NCBI GenBank assembly: GCA_963693285.1
Contig: OY848928.1
Location: forward strand, 1,550,501-1,614,500
Length of the DNA stretch: 64,000 nucleotides
Direction of reading: 5' to 3'
Source of the DNA: Xestospongia muta
Lineage: Eukaryota; Porifera; Demospongiae; Haplosclerida; Petrosiidae
This document shows positions 22,466-34,985 of the stretch, one piece after another (positions within the stretch are counted from its first letter, which is position 1; each line of letters opens with the position of its first letter). The notes under the pieces are model-generated. The model saw only the letters and a program-made list of their open reading frames with translations, ran no database searches and was not told where the DNA came from. The translations under genes were made by a program, and so were the position numbers.

Positions 22466-23626
22466 GTGAGTATACTGTAGTTAAAATTGTGAGCTTACCT
22501 TGATGAAATAATCATTTGTATAGTTAATTAATCATTGTGTAACTATTGTAGTACTTACATCAGCATTTCTATAGATCATATCCAGCACCAAGTACATGTA
22601 TAATAAGTACTAGTGTTTGATCCATGCCATAATTTTCAAAGTGAATGGCAAAAGAAGACTACTTCACTGTTTGTGTGTTTACTATGATTGGCCTGCTTTA
22701 AGTTTAAAGGACTGGTTTGTCGCATTTTGGACCTATACCACAATCATCCTATATCATTTTACAAAGACCCATAGCTAATGTTTATTAACCCACGCCACTC
22801 TCAGTGTGAATGAGGTTTATAGTACTTGCTCTGTGCATGCATTTGCGTCTGTTTGTCTGTCACTAGCCAATGCACTACAAACTACTCTAACTTGACAATG
22901 ACAACATTATAGTTCCAAAAATCATAAACATTTAGCATTGTGAATTCATTTTAGCTAAAAGGTGGCCAAAGAAAGGTAAATTTTTAAAAGTAAAATGACC
23001 TTTACAGCCAAGATGGAAGAGTTGATTGCACAGAAAAACCTACTGTGTAATACCTACAAACTTGATGTGGGGATTTTCATTAAAAATTCTATCTATGGTT
23101 ATGGCAATTTTCAATCACCTTGACAAAATGTTTAGCTATCGGAATGCCAACAGTGACATTCTCTCCAGAGTTTGACTGGATGTTTTTATTTGGGACAATC
23201 ATTCCATGTTTTCTTAATTGTACACATCTTTAGTTGATCATTTAAACTATGCACTGCTAAGCTTTCAAGAAACCTCTCCCTAAAACAATATCAGTTGTAA
23301 AAGAGCCAACAAATGATCCTCAGTGGTAGAGACCAATGTGACCTTGCCTGGTCATAAAGGTTGTGACTTGACTAGGTGCAACTTGAGTATGACTCAACTT
23401 AGCCAGGTACTAAAAGACATCATTGTCTAGCGTTATAGTATGTTTTCACTAAGCAAGATCAGCCTAATACTGTAAGTTCTCCAACAAACTAGTGCTAAAT
23501 TATAGAAAATGATGTTGCAAAGTAGCTCCTGACTTCTGTTATTTGAGATTGAAGTTTGAGCAGCTCCATAGCTTCTCCAGTCTTCAAAGTTACAAAAATC
23601 TAGTCCTTTACAGTAGCATTATGACA

Positions 23627-23661
<35 letters not shown>

Positions 23662-26600
23662 TGATTTGCTATAAATTTAACTAAATACTTTAGACTCCAA
23701 TCCTTAGTTACTAGCACAAAGGAAGGCACTAGACATACACATGATGGATATGATCTATTGTATAAAACATCTATGAACATAAATTAAGAATATAATAAAT
23801 TTGTTATTTAGCATTTTTTATCTGTTATGGTTGCATTTAAAACATGATTATTAACTGTCTAATTGTATGCTCATTCATATGAGCTGTTATCATTTTTGTT
23901 ATTTCTCTTTTCTCTACTACAATCATGTTATGATGACAATCTACTATGATAATAATGATTTCTATATATTTAGCCTGTAAGTATGAGCACAATACACATT
24001 AGTATTATGAATTGCTTAATTATACATTCATCATAAATTATTTTTTTCTTTTATGTACTATGATCATACTATGATGATAACATGTACTATATTTTTCTTG
24101 TTCAGCGAGTAAGTATTAATACACTCATTATTAGTCATTGTTTTTCTTTCTTTTCTTTATTATGATGATAACCAACACTGTATTCTACTTATTTAGCGAG
24201 TAAGTATGAACACACATTAGTATTATGTATTCTTTGACAGTGTACCCATTTTTAATCCTTCTTTTGTCTTTTATGATCATTCTATGATGATAATTTATAC
24301 TTATGTATTCAGGCAGTAAGTAAAACACATATGAGTATTATGCATTTTGAATTGTGCATGCATTTTATATCATTGTATTTCTTTCTTTCTCTTCTATGAT
24401 CATTCTATAATGGTAACTTGTATTTTACTTATTTAGTCAGTAAGTATATAAACCACACATTAGTATTGTTTATTTTTATAATTGTGCACCAACTATAAAT
24501 TTTTTTTCTCTTTTTTATTCACTATATTGTGATGATATCATACACTGATCCCAATTTTTCAGTCAGTAAGTATAAGTACACATTAGTATTATGTTTGTTT
24601 CCATTATAAATCTTTGCTTCTTTCTTTCCTCTATTATGACTATACTATAATAAAAACTTACAACATATCCTACATATTTAGGATGTAAGTATGAAGACAA
24701 TATTAACAATTGTATATGCATTATCATTTATTGTTTTCTCTCTTTTTTTCTACTATGATCATCCTATGATGATAATCTACACTATATTCTACTTATTTAG
24801 CGAGTAAGTATGAATTCACATTAGCATTTTTATTGTTTAATTACTTACCAATTGTTTTTCTTTCTTTTCTTTACTATGATTATTATATTATGATGACAAC
24901 ATACACTATATGTTTTACTTAATTAGCGAGTAAGTTTGATACAAATGAAATTAGTATTTTGTATTTATTTAATTGTATGTCCATTATCATTCATTCTTTA
25001 TCTTTCTATGATCATATCATGATGACATCCTACAATATATTCCACTAATTTAGATTGTAAGTACAAACACATAATTATTACTATTATGTAGTGTTTAATT
25101 TTGTATACATTATTAATCATTTTTTTTCTTGTTTGTCTCACTTTGATCATATTATGATGACATCCTATACTGTATCCCACTTATTCAGCCTGTAAGTATG
25201 GACACACATTAGTATTACGTATTGTTTAATTGTGTATACATTATTAATAATGGTTTTTCTCTCTTTTATCTACTATGATCGTACCATGATGATAACCTAT
25301 ACTTTATTCTGCTCTTTAGCGAGTAAGTATGAACACACATTTGTATTATGTATTATTAAATTTGTACGCGACATTAATCAAAGTTTTTCTTTTTTTTCAA
25401 TTATGATTTATATGATGATATCCTACATACTGTATCCCACCTATTTAGCCTGTAAGTATGATTACATGCACACCAGTATATATTATGTATTGCTTTGATT
25501 ATTTATTATTTATTCACTGTTTTTCCCTTTCTTCTTTCTACTATGATATACTATGATGATACATTGCATTGTATCCCACTTATTTAGCCTGTAAGTATGA
25601 ACACACAGAGGTGTTATGCATTGTTTAATTATGTATTTATAGTAAATTAATGTTTTCTCTTTTCTCACTTTATATGATCATACTATGATGGTTGTATCCC
25701 ACTTATTCAGCCTGTAAGTATGAAGACCCATTAATTATTATTCAGTGTGTACTGATTGAATAATATTAAATCATTGTTTTTTCTTTTTTCTTTCCATTAT
25801 GATTGTATTATGGTGGTCATTCACATTGTATTCTATTTATTCAGCGAGTAAGTATAAACACACAGTAAAAATTCATGAAATGTAGGGATAACAGCCTAAA
25901 CATCTGACCTCAGTAGGAATGATAGTAAAACATCCCCACATTGTAGCCCCACAGTAGATTGATTGACACTATACATCTATAGGGCCTTATGCTATAGGTA
26001 CTATGTAGGGAATTTTATACTGCCATTCATATTGTAGTCTTAATAATTGTTTTTTAAAGTATGTACCTGCTTGTGTTGTCTTTTTAAATAGACAACAAAT
26101 CTTTTTATAATAATATTTCTATCATTTAAATATATACATGAGTAATTGAGTATCTAGACTAGCTTAGTATTCTGAAATAGTGTCCAATTATAGATCCTGC
26201 TTTTTATTTGAGAATACAGTTATCCTCTCCTTAGAAGAGAAATATGTTCCAGAAAACACAGGAAACATTCGATCAAGATCAGTGCACATTGTAGGATAGA
26301 TAGATACTAACTATCTTTTGTTTTCCTCCTTGTGAAAAATATATAATAGATATGCTGTGACTAGACTCCCAGCAGAAAAATGAATGCATAATTAACATAT
26401 TTAGGTTTAAAAGTTTACACTCTAGGGTATACTCTTAATTTTACATTAAAGTATTATGCTTTCTGCCGGTACTATAGACATAATTAATCATTAACTAAAT
26501 GTAAATAATTGGCTTCTATCAGTGAGACTGCTTTCCAAGCTCTGCAAAATCACTACTTTCATTGTTAAGATGCTTGAAATAAGACATCTAAAAATGGACA

Positions 26601-29600
26601 CCTCATGTACAAACAAAATGTTCTGTGTAAAAATAGTCATCAATAGCATTCTAGTTTTATAAGTATCATGTAGCAAACAGAAGAAACATTGTGCCATCCC
26701 TACTTAGTCAATCCTATTACTTGCCTGATAACATATTGTTTAATTGTGTATTTTTTATAATTCTTACTATTTTCTTTTTTTCCTAACTATATGATGGTTT
26801 TTCACATATCCTACTTATTCAGCCTGTAAGTATGAACATACATTAGTATTATGTATATTGTTTTATCAAGTATTCAATAAAAATCATTTTCTCTTTTTTT
26901 TTCTCTACTATGATCATATTATGACAACAACTCTCTTTGTATTCTACTTATTTAGCGAGTAAGTATAAACACATATTAGTATATTATATATTCTTTAATT
27001 ATATACCAATTTATTATTAATTGGTTTTTTTCTTTCTTTAATTGGTTTCTCTCTTTTATCTCTACTATGATCACATTATGATTATAATTCATTTTGTCTT
27101 CAACTTATATAGCAAGTAAGTATAAAGTATAAAATCTCATTATTATGTTATAAATTATTTAATTGTGTACTAACATATTATTAATTGTTTTTCTTTATTG
27201 CTATACTATGATCATACTATGATGTAACCTACCCTGTATTCTACTTATTTAGCGAGTAAGTATGTACACAATTACTTGTTTAATAATTATTGTGTATCAA
27301 TTATTAATTATTGTTCTGCCTGGCATACACTGCATGCCAGACAGTCATAAGATTGTATTGGGTCATGTGATATATAATATATTTGAATGTCCACCTATTT
27401 CTTGTATGTTATGACAAATAAATTTTATCTGCATAAAAGGAAATTCCTAATATCTCATTGAAGTATTGTACTTCTTGTGCTATACAAATAACCACTGCCT
27501 TTTACAAATATATATTTTTCTTTCTCTATGATCATCCCAATGATGGTAAATTATTCTCTTCTTATTCAGTTGGTAAGTATTAACACACATTATGTATAAG
27601 AATGACATATTGTTTAATCTTTATTTGTTATTAATTTGTTTATCATCATTCTCTGCTATTATGTGATATTAATAACCTACATTGTATTCTACTAGTTCAA
27701 CCTATAAATATGAGCACACATCAGTTTTGTTTTGTTCATCTGCAATATAATACCAAACATTACTTCATGTTCATGGTTATTGGTATTGCATGACAGGAAT
27801 AACTTATGACAGAGATACTGAAGTATATAATAATATATTGCAAATACATTAAATATCTTAGTCTGTGTACATACTGACACTGGCAGATTTTTAATAAATA
27901 GTATAAATAAACCAATGTGTTGTTTGGTCATTGTACATGCTACTGCATACATGATGATAATTATGATTCCTACAATAATTATAAATTGTATTGTATTTTA
28001 AAATATCTATCTCTTATTTCTATTTATAGACTAGAAAAATCAGTGCTGAAGAAGGTAGGAAGGTTCTTTATCAATTAAATATTTCGTAGTCATTCATTTA
28101 TCATTGCAAAATGTACCAGATGGTTTGCCTTAGCAATAATCATATGTGTGTATGAATTAATCACTGTCAAAAGTGATGAATGAGTTTACTTAACTACCAA
28201 CCTTTTCTATATATATCTCTCTAACTGACCAAGAAATGTTATTTTTTGCTCTGTTTTTGTTTTATAAAATTACATTTGCCCTTTTACATTTAAATATTAA
28301 TTATAATTTTATAGATGTTGAATATCGAAAAGCTCTAGCTGATGGAGAGATGGATGTAGCATATGCCAGACTTATGTTTCTAGGAGCAGCTGGTGTTGGA
28401 AAGACGAGCTTTAAAAGATCACTCATGAAAGAACGTTGGAATCCTTGCATTAATAGCACCATTGTCTCTGATGTCCATTCTCTGCGACCAATTGGACGAG
28501 AATGGCAATCATTAGGTCATGAAGTTGAGGAGAAGTGGAGAGAAGTCACAGAAGACGATGAGCTGAATGAGATGGCAGAACTACTGGCTGCTGTACATCA
28601 AAACATATCAGGCATTAATGAGTTTAGTAGCAAAGTCATTGCTGCTACCAAGTTGTTTCCAGATTCTCACATGCTAGAAAGCACTACGATTTCAGAAGAA
28701 AAGGTTGAAGAAATTGAGAAATCTCATGTTCGATCTGTTCTCTCAGAAGCTATTGCTCGTGCTAGTTCTATACCCATGAGCTCAGCAAGAAATATTAAAC
28801 CACAACCTTTTCTTCATATTTGGGATTGTGGGGGTCAGCCTATTTTTCTAGAAATTCTCCCAGCATTTCTCACATCTCGTACTATGTTTCTTCTCCTGTA
28901 TGATGCCTCTAAGAGTTTTGAGGAAAAGTGGCAAGCTGTACAGACAGTACAAGGATCGAGAAGAGTTGAAGAAGAAGTAAGCATCACCACAATTGATCTT
29001 CTTCTTAATTGGCTGTCTAATATTCACATTCATCTCACGAAATATGATGAAAAGGGAGCACTCTTAAATTATCCTCGTGTACTATGCATTGGTACACATG
29101 GTGACAAGCTCAAAGCTATGGGCCAAGCTCATGATGAAAAGATACGAGAATTAGAGTCATATTGCCAAGGAAAACCATTTGAAGTTCTTATTGATGGTTT
29201 TCACATTGTTGATAATACCACTGCTGGGAGAGGGATTGGTGAAGATGTCAATTTCTCTAAAGTGCGAAGAGCCATACGTGATTTCACCTACGAAAAGCTT
29301 ATTGTCAAAACACCAATTAGCTGGGTACTCTTTCGTAAAGTCATTCAAGCTCTCAAAGCAAATGTTATTAGTCTTGAAGAAGCTCATGCTATTGGTATGG
29401 CATGCAAAATACCCAGTGATGTTGTACCCAAAGTACTCCTTTTTTACCATGACTTAGGAGTGCTCTTGTTCTACCCTCACATCATTGGTCTAGAAAATGT
29501 AGTCATTCTCAGTCCCAGGTGGTTTGTGGATGCTCTTGGGAAAGTGTTAACACTAAAAGGTAGAGAAGACCATAAAACACGACTTATGTGGGACATATTA

Positions 29601-31307
29601 CGCAAGAAGGGTATACTTGTTCAACCTCTCTATGTAGCTGCCTGGAGAGAAATTGAAGGGGTTGATCCAGAATCATTGATTAATTTGTTGGTTTGCTTTC
29701 GACTTGCTGCTGAAGTGAAGACAGATCAATTTTATGATCCCAGTGTAAAGCAATACTTTTTGCCTTTAGTATTGCCTTCAGTTAAGGAACCATCAGTTTC
29801 ACCAGGATACCGTCAAAGAGCTACTCCTTTGCATCTCACATTTAGAACTGAGTTTGTACCGCCAGGTTTTTTCACTCGTTTTATTACGACAATTGCAGAA
29901 TCACCATTATGTGAAATTAACTTTGATAAAGGAGTATATCGCAATCAAATAAATATTGAATTTGGAGATCCACCAATTGATGAAGTAATTTTAAGTGAGC
30001 TACCTCATGCTATTCAAGTTGATGTCCGTCGATATGCACCTGAAAGTGATGGTCTTGACAAGCTTACTCATGTCTGCCAAGAATTGTGTAGTTTTGTTAC
30101 AGAAGTAGCTAAAGAAGTTGACAAATGTTTGTTTGCAAACGAGGGTAATGAAAATGACACCGATGACAGAGACATGTCTGGCAGGGTATTCAAAGAAGTT
30201 CGTTTTGTATGTGCTGCACCAGAGTGTCAGTCTACTTCATGTTGTCATTATTTAAAACACAAGAAAGGCCAGACCTGTGATTTGTACTTACGTTGTGAAA
30301 ACAGTGATGAGCATCGTGAAGTTTTACCTGAAGAAGGCCTATGGTTTCCTGACAAGAGTACTGCATTAAAGGTCAGTGCTACTTGTATATATATATAACT
30401 ATAGTCATTTCATAATTATAGAAAACTACCTCATTGCAGCAAAAAGAGATGTTAGATATTAGCAAAAAGATTTCAAACCAAGAGAAATTATTTGAGCTTG
30501 CTGCATGTTTGGAAATGACACAAAATTTTAATGTCATTATTCAAGATCCTTCTAAGCAGAAACGAGCCGGCTTTGAACTGTTATATGAGTGGGTAAATAA
30601 TAAAGGAGGTGTACGTGAAGAAATGGTAGATGTTCTACAAGAAATAGATTTACCACAACTTGCTGACATGTAAGATGTTTTGTTATAAGAAACAATAGTG
30701 TTTTATTTCTAATTAAGGGTAAAAGAAGCTGAGTATGATTCTGAGACATTACGCAAAAAAAGAAGTCGAAAAAAGGTTAGTTCTAAGACACATTAGTAAT
30801 TTTACTTATATCTTTTAAAAAGAGTCACTCAAAACCATTGGCAAATTCAATCAATGTACTTCCTGCCAGTTCTGAATCTACCAGTTCAGAATCTGCCCCT
30901 CAGTCTCCACCCACAATCACACCCACCACTTCTATAATATCTGATATTGATCTTTTAAGATGCACTCGTCATATTCATGGAAATATATCCATCCTTGCTG
31001 GCTCCCTTGGTATCTCTTCCAAAATTCTACAGGAGATAAAACACGACTATGAAGAAGTAGAAACACAGGCATATTGGGTATTAAAGAAATGGCAGGAATC
31101 TGCTTCAAACAATGTTCAACATCAAGATCTTCATGACAAACTGCAGGTTTTAGGATTTGATAATGCTGCTGAAAGGTATCCTTGCTTAATACATACATAA
31201 TAGTTTTTTTGATTTTTATTAGTTTGATGAATTCTGAGCTGTCACAATCAAACTTGAGTCAAAGTTCACCACCTAGTGAAAGACCAAAGAAATGCCTGAT
31301 TCAGTGA
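22436..31307 (+). CDS. Gene B: Roc-COR GTPase with tandem death domains and CLIQ CaaX tail (spliced)
   Basis: Coding exons: 22436-22465 (MAYRQDHNHI; exon begins 22421), 21 microexons 23974-27572, 28030-28054, 28315-30371, 30422-30669, 30718-30775, 30823-31175, 31223-31307. About 972 aa if all microexons are used. The 5' half up to the large exon is a recent copy of gene A, while the last four exons and the 3' UTR are nearly identical to gene C, so the gene is a mosaic. The P-loop, DCGGQ and THGDK are intact. The large-exon frame can be read open upstream to 28236, but that start lies in intron sequence (TTATAG acceptor just before 28315) and is not the real start. Confidence 0.75.
23627..23660. 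repeat. (AT)n microsatellite
   Basis: AT dinucleotide tract with one AC interruption, positionally equivalent to 4226-4250. Confidence 0.95.
23974..27572 (+). other. Gene B array of 21 single-codon microexons
   Basis: Same architecture as gene A. Codons: 23974 CCT Pro, 24106 CGA Arg, 24197 CGA Arg, 24313 GCA Ala, 24437 TCA Ser, 24563 TCA Ser, 24682 GAT Asp, 24801 CGA Arg, 24927 CGA Arg, 25054 ATT Ile, 25189 CCT Pro, 25320 CGA Arg, 25449 CCT Pro, 25588 CCT Pro, 25711 CCT Pro, 25845 CGA Arg, 26823 CCT Pro, 26956 CGA Arg, 27113 CAA Gln, 27253 CGA Arg, 27570 TTG Leu. It differs from A at four codons by one base each (11 Ser to Pro, 15 Leu to Pro, 19 Arg to Gln, 20 Leu to Arg). A 22nd unit near 27700 has lost both splice sites. 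Every intact unit keeps the exact 3-base length. Confidence 0.75.
27316..27344 (+). other. Conserved intronic hairpin in the gene B array
   Basis: CTGCCTGGCAT / ATGCCAGACAG, the gene A hairpin with one mismatch, in the same long intron between the last two microexons. Confidence 0.55.
28030..28054 (+). CDS. Gene B 25-nt exon (TRKISAEE plus split codon)
   Basis: Acceptor TTTATAG, donor GTAGGA. Same length and phase as the gene A exon. It joins to the large exon through G|AT, making Asp. Confidence 0.75.
28315..30371 (+). CDS. Gene B Roc-COR exon
   Basis: 2057 nt, the same length as in genes A, C and D. Roc motifs GAAGVGKTS, DCGGQ and THGDK, COR domain and Cys-rich module are all intact. It shares AGRGIGEDV and NISGINEFSS with gene A, where C and D have AGSGEGEDV and T-S-x-x-E-F-S, so this part descends with gene A. 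It begins D-V-E-Y-R-K-A-L-A-D-G-E before the internal Met. Confidence 0.9.
30422..31307 (+). CDS. Gene B C-terminal exons: death domain 1, polybasic linker, death domain 2, CLIQ
   Basis: Exons 30422-30669 (death domain 1), 30718-30775 (linker ending RKKRSRKK), 30823-31175 (Ser/Thr/Pro spacer and death domain 2), 31223-31307 (tail P-P-S-E-R-P-K-K-C-L-I-Q-stop). CLIQ with Gln last is a CaaX box of the type farnesyltransferase prefers, and the two Lys before Cys resemble the basic patches of prenylated GTPases. The acceptor at 30821-30822 is AAAAAG where the paralogues have CAG, so it may be weaker. Nearly identical to gene C over this stretch. Confidence 0.75.
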
Positions 31308-32553
31308 TCAAATATTTTAGAGGTTAAAATAATTAAAAATAACTCTATATAGATTATAAACCTTTTTTTCTGAGATTTATTATAATATGTATTGCTACAA
31401 CTACATTGGACTGATCTTGTTTATTTGTGTTTAAGTATATTTTTTTTCCTAGCTAAGCCATTGTTTTCTTTAAACTTTTTGAGAATAATATTTAGTACAT
31501 TGTGCCGTATTTGTATATTGTTAAGGTTTGCAGAATAAGAGATGTTTATGCTTTAAAAAGCAGCTAGTGATGCAAACACAATTTTCTCAAAATGTTATTG
31601 TCAACAGAAATGATGATACAAGCAAATCATTAGACCAAATCAAATAGTTGTTTTGATGAGATTGTTGTTAACTGTCTTATATAGTCAAATCTACACAGGA
31701 TGGAGAGTCTTAAGACCATATTAGTGATGTAGAAAAATATTTGTGACAGTATTGACTGTTCAGTGTGTAGGATAAAACATCACATATTGACACACACAAA
31801 GGAATCAACTGATTAAATTCAGTACTATAGCCATTTCTTTTTATTCATACCATTGAAAAATTTGAGAGAAGAAACCAAAGTAAAACATCTTATGCAATGT
31901 TGAAACCGTATTGTGTTTTATCACTAATGACATGTTAACTGAAATATTACCCAGTAATGGAACCATTTGACACTAGTGCTTTTACCTTGACTACTGGTGC
32001 AAAGTTTTGCACACATTATTACAATGTATAGCCTATACTATACTGTGTAGCTATTATAACCTTGGACTGTTTTTTGGATGACCAAAAGAGTGTCGTTTCT
32101 ATGACATTGACATCATATGTCAGTGTAATTCTAGACTACTATACTCTAATTGCATCATGTGAAAACAATAATTGCAAAAAATGAGATTGTAACTTGATAA
32201 AAGTACTTTAAATATTAAAAGGAAACTATAATGATGATATTCCATCATGTACATTGAGTTTATTTTACATTATTCAGTATTACAGCCACTGAATTTCTAG
32301 TTCACTGACACTATTGATCTGTAATTGTTAATTAGAAAGTTGAATTATATTTGTGATCTCCATTAAAAGTTTGTTGCTACAGAGAAAGAAAAACTTTTGA
32401 ATTTCAGTTGTTTGCATTCATGATCAAGTTTATTTAGCAACTGCATTATAGTAGATTTAACCCACATGTTACATATACACAGACTAAATACTGTAATCCT
32501 CACACATAGCCATATAAATCAGAACATTCCATAAGATTGCATAATTTATTTTA
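31308..32553. other. Gene B 3' flank and intergenic region
   Basis: 3' UTR conserved with gene C for about 140 nt, then AT-rich sequence without a supportable gene. From about 32410 it resembles positions 1-130 (the flank upstream of gene A), marking the start of the next duplicated unit. Confidence 0.55.
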
Positions 32554-33426
32554 CACACTGAAAAAAAGCTTTTTGTCATTTTAACTGAGGTCTTCATTAC
32601 CACAGTTTCATCAATATGGTGTAAGCTCAATTCTAAGTTGCTACAAGACCAAACCTAGTGTAACTTAATATGCATAAAGCAAACTAGTTGCATCTACAAC
32701 CACATTGCTTTTACACCCACTTTGCTATAATCGTGGCTTCAATTGAAGCTATAAGCAGATACTGTTTCAACTGAACTAACCCAGTTAGTTAAGTTGAAAT
32801 AGTATCTATCTCCTACTCATAGTTTAAATTATTAAACATAAACTACAAAGAGTACTTTTTGGCTTCTAGTTGAGTTTGCATTAAGCCAACTAGTTGCATC
32901 TACAACCACATTGCTTTCATACCCACTTTGCTATAGTAATTGAAGCATGGCTTCAATTGAAACTATAAGCAGATACTGTTTCAACTGAACTAACCCAGTT
33001 AGTTAAGTTGAAATAGTATCTATCTCCTGCTCATAGTTTAAATTATTAAACATAAACTACAAAGAGTACTTTTTGGCTTCTAGTTGACTTTGCATTAAGG
33101 CAACTAGTTGCATCTACAACCACATTGCTTTCATACCCACTTTGCTATAGTAATTGAAGCATGGCTTCAATTGAAACTATAAGCAGATACTGTTTCAACT
33201 GAACTAACCCAGTTAGTTAAGTTGAAATAGTATCTATCTCCTGCTCATAGTTTAAATTATTAAACATAAACTACAAAGAGTACTTTTTGGCTTCTAGTTG
33301 ACTTTATACATATTGAGTTAGACCAGTTTTGGCTTTGTAACAATTCAACATTGGGCTTACATTATATTGATGACACTCTGGTAACGATGACAACAGTTGA
33401 AATGACAAAATGCTACTTTAGATGTA
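32554..33426. mobile_element. Foldback element with internal tandem repeats
   Basis: Insertion relative to the paralogous site at about 141 upstream of gene A. The ends are inverted copies over about 30 bp with mismatches (TTTTGTCATTTTAACTG near the left end; its reverse complement, CAGTTGAAATGACAAAA, near the right), and TA is at each border. The interior is about three copies of a 206-214 bp unit (32682, 32888, 33102 to about 33310). No coding capacity. This looks like a non-autonomous DNA transposon that acquired a minisatellite. Confidence 0.7.
32675..33312. repeat. About 214-bp minisatellite, three copies
   Basis: Unit starts at AACTAGTTGCATCTACAACC (32682, 32888, 33102). The second and third copies are almost identical; the first is 8 nt shorter and more diverged. 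Contained inside the foldback element. Each unit includes the inverted pair GTTTCAACTGAACTAAC / GTTAGTTAAGTTGAAA. Confidence 0.85.
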
Positions 33427-33559
33427 GATTATATTGAGTATTGTCAAATTCTAAATTAACAAAATGTACAAGGATTTATACATAACTACAGCATATCTTT
33501 ATTTACATTAATGAACAAAATAAAATAAGATCTAAGATTTCAATCAATTCCTTACTCTC

Positions 33560-33706
33560 TAGTAGGTGTGGTGCAGGCCTTTTATTTTAGTTATTACATT
33601 CAGAGTAAATATGCACGTGACTTTCTTTATTACGTGTGCCATTGGAATCTCCATCGCCGAGTGACTCGCCGAGTGATTTGCAACTTCTGTTACTATCCTG
33701 TAGTTG
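33560..33706 (+). promoter_or_regulatory. Gene C promoter and 5' UTR exon
   Basis: E-box CACGTG at 33614-33619 in the same context as gene A (ATGCACGTGACTTTCTT). The exon ends TGTAGTTG at 33706 before donor GTACGT. Gene A-type promoter. Confidence 0.5.
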
Positions 33707-34943
33707 GTACGTTACTACTTAATTACAAGTTCTTCAGTATAACTGTATGTTTATGTAAAATTAATACAGTTAGTTTCCAAGATTTCAGGTTTGGGTCTAG
33801 GGAATAGTACCAATTTCACAATGAAGTATGACAGTGTCTGCCGTCTACCTAGAATCAGTGAATAATGTGTGTGTATGTGTGTAAATCAGCCAAAAATAAT
33901 TATCATTATATATAATTAATAATTATAAAAGCTATTAGTGTCCATTGTACCAGTTATGGAAAGACACAGATTTAATGCAAAATTAAGACATACTTTATAG
34001 GTTTAAGCTTAAATTGTCTGCTAAGCTATAGGCTAGCTATAAGCTATATAATGGTTTTCCATGTTGTTTAGCACATAATAGCATTGCTAATATTATTTGA
34101 AAGTGATATATTACAAAATGTCTTCAGTTCCAGGTGAAGCAGAGAGTTCAATCTATATCTTGGTACAATATACAAATTTAGACCTCTTAAGCAATAAAAT
34201 ATAGACTTCCTCCCAGGACATCTAGACACTTTCAACATTTCAAACTAGAAGTTTCTAAACTACTTACGTTTGTAGTTCAGTTTGTAGTTCAGTTATCATT
34301 TATGACCCACTAGTGTAAAGCAAGTTATATAAAGATCACACGTAGGCTCTTCCCAGGAATTATATGGACCTTCCTTTGCACAATTTACACTTCATAAAGT
34401 AATTTAATTTTGGCGAGTGGCTATTTGTGTCTGACATAATGTCTATACAGGATTTAGGGATTGTTATCACACATGACAGCTATGACAGGAATCTTTGGGA
34501 GCAGTGGCTTCAATTATAGCTTACCCTTATCACATTTTGGTTTGTTCAGATGTCATAATTTTACTCATTATAGCTATGAAAGAACTCTATGGAGACAGTA
34601 GGTTTGGTAATAGTAGAATGAGTTGGTTGAAAGTCAGTGTTATGCATTGCTTACAAAAGGACTCTCTAGATATATGTATACCCTTATCATATTTTCTACT
34701 GAATATCACATTCTGAAACGGTATCTTTTGCCCTGATATAGAATTGTAAGTAATGGAAGTGTTATGATAAACTATTTCCCTACCTTCACTATAGCTCTTG
34801 GATTTAGGGACAACATAGTTTCTGTTAAATCCCAGTGTTTGATATTGTGATAGCTGTTACTATACTAGAAGTATACCATATAAAATGTTAGGGTGATTGT
34901 TTCAAGTATAATGATGTTTCAATATTGTTTTATCATTTTATAG

Positions 34944-34985
34944 AATTAGAGTATAATTATGGCTCGCAGACAAGATGATCATATT
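34944..34985 (+). CDS. Gene C start exon (MARRQDDHI)
   Basis: Acceptor TTTTATAG to 34943, ATG at 34959, donor GTGAGT at 34986, phase 0. Nine codons. Confidence 0.6.

Noticed and set aside
28236..28315. Upstream extension of the gene B large-exon frame (and 39070-39145 in gene C) as an N-terminus
   Set aside because: The extension reads through the polypyrimidine tract and TTTTATAG acceptor conserved in all copies. In C it also runs through the donor of the 25-nt exon. It is intron sequence that happens to be open.
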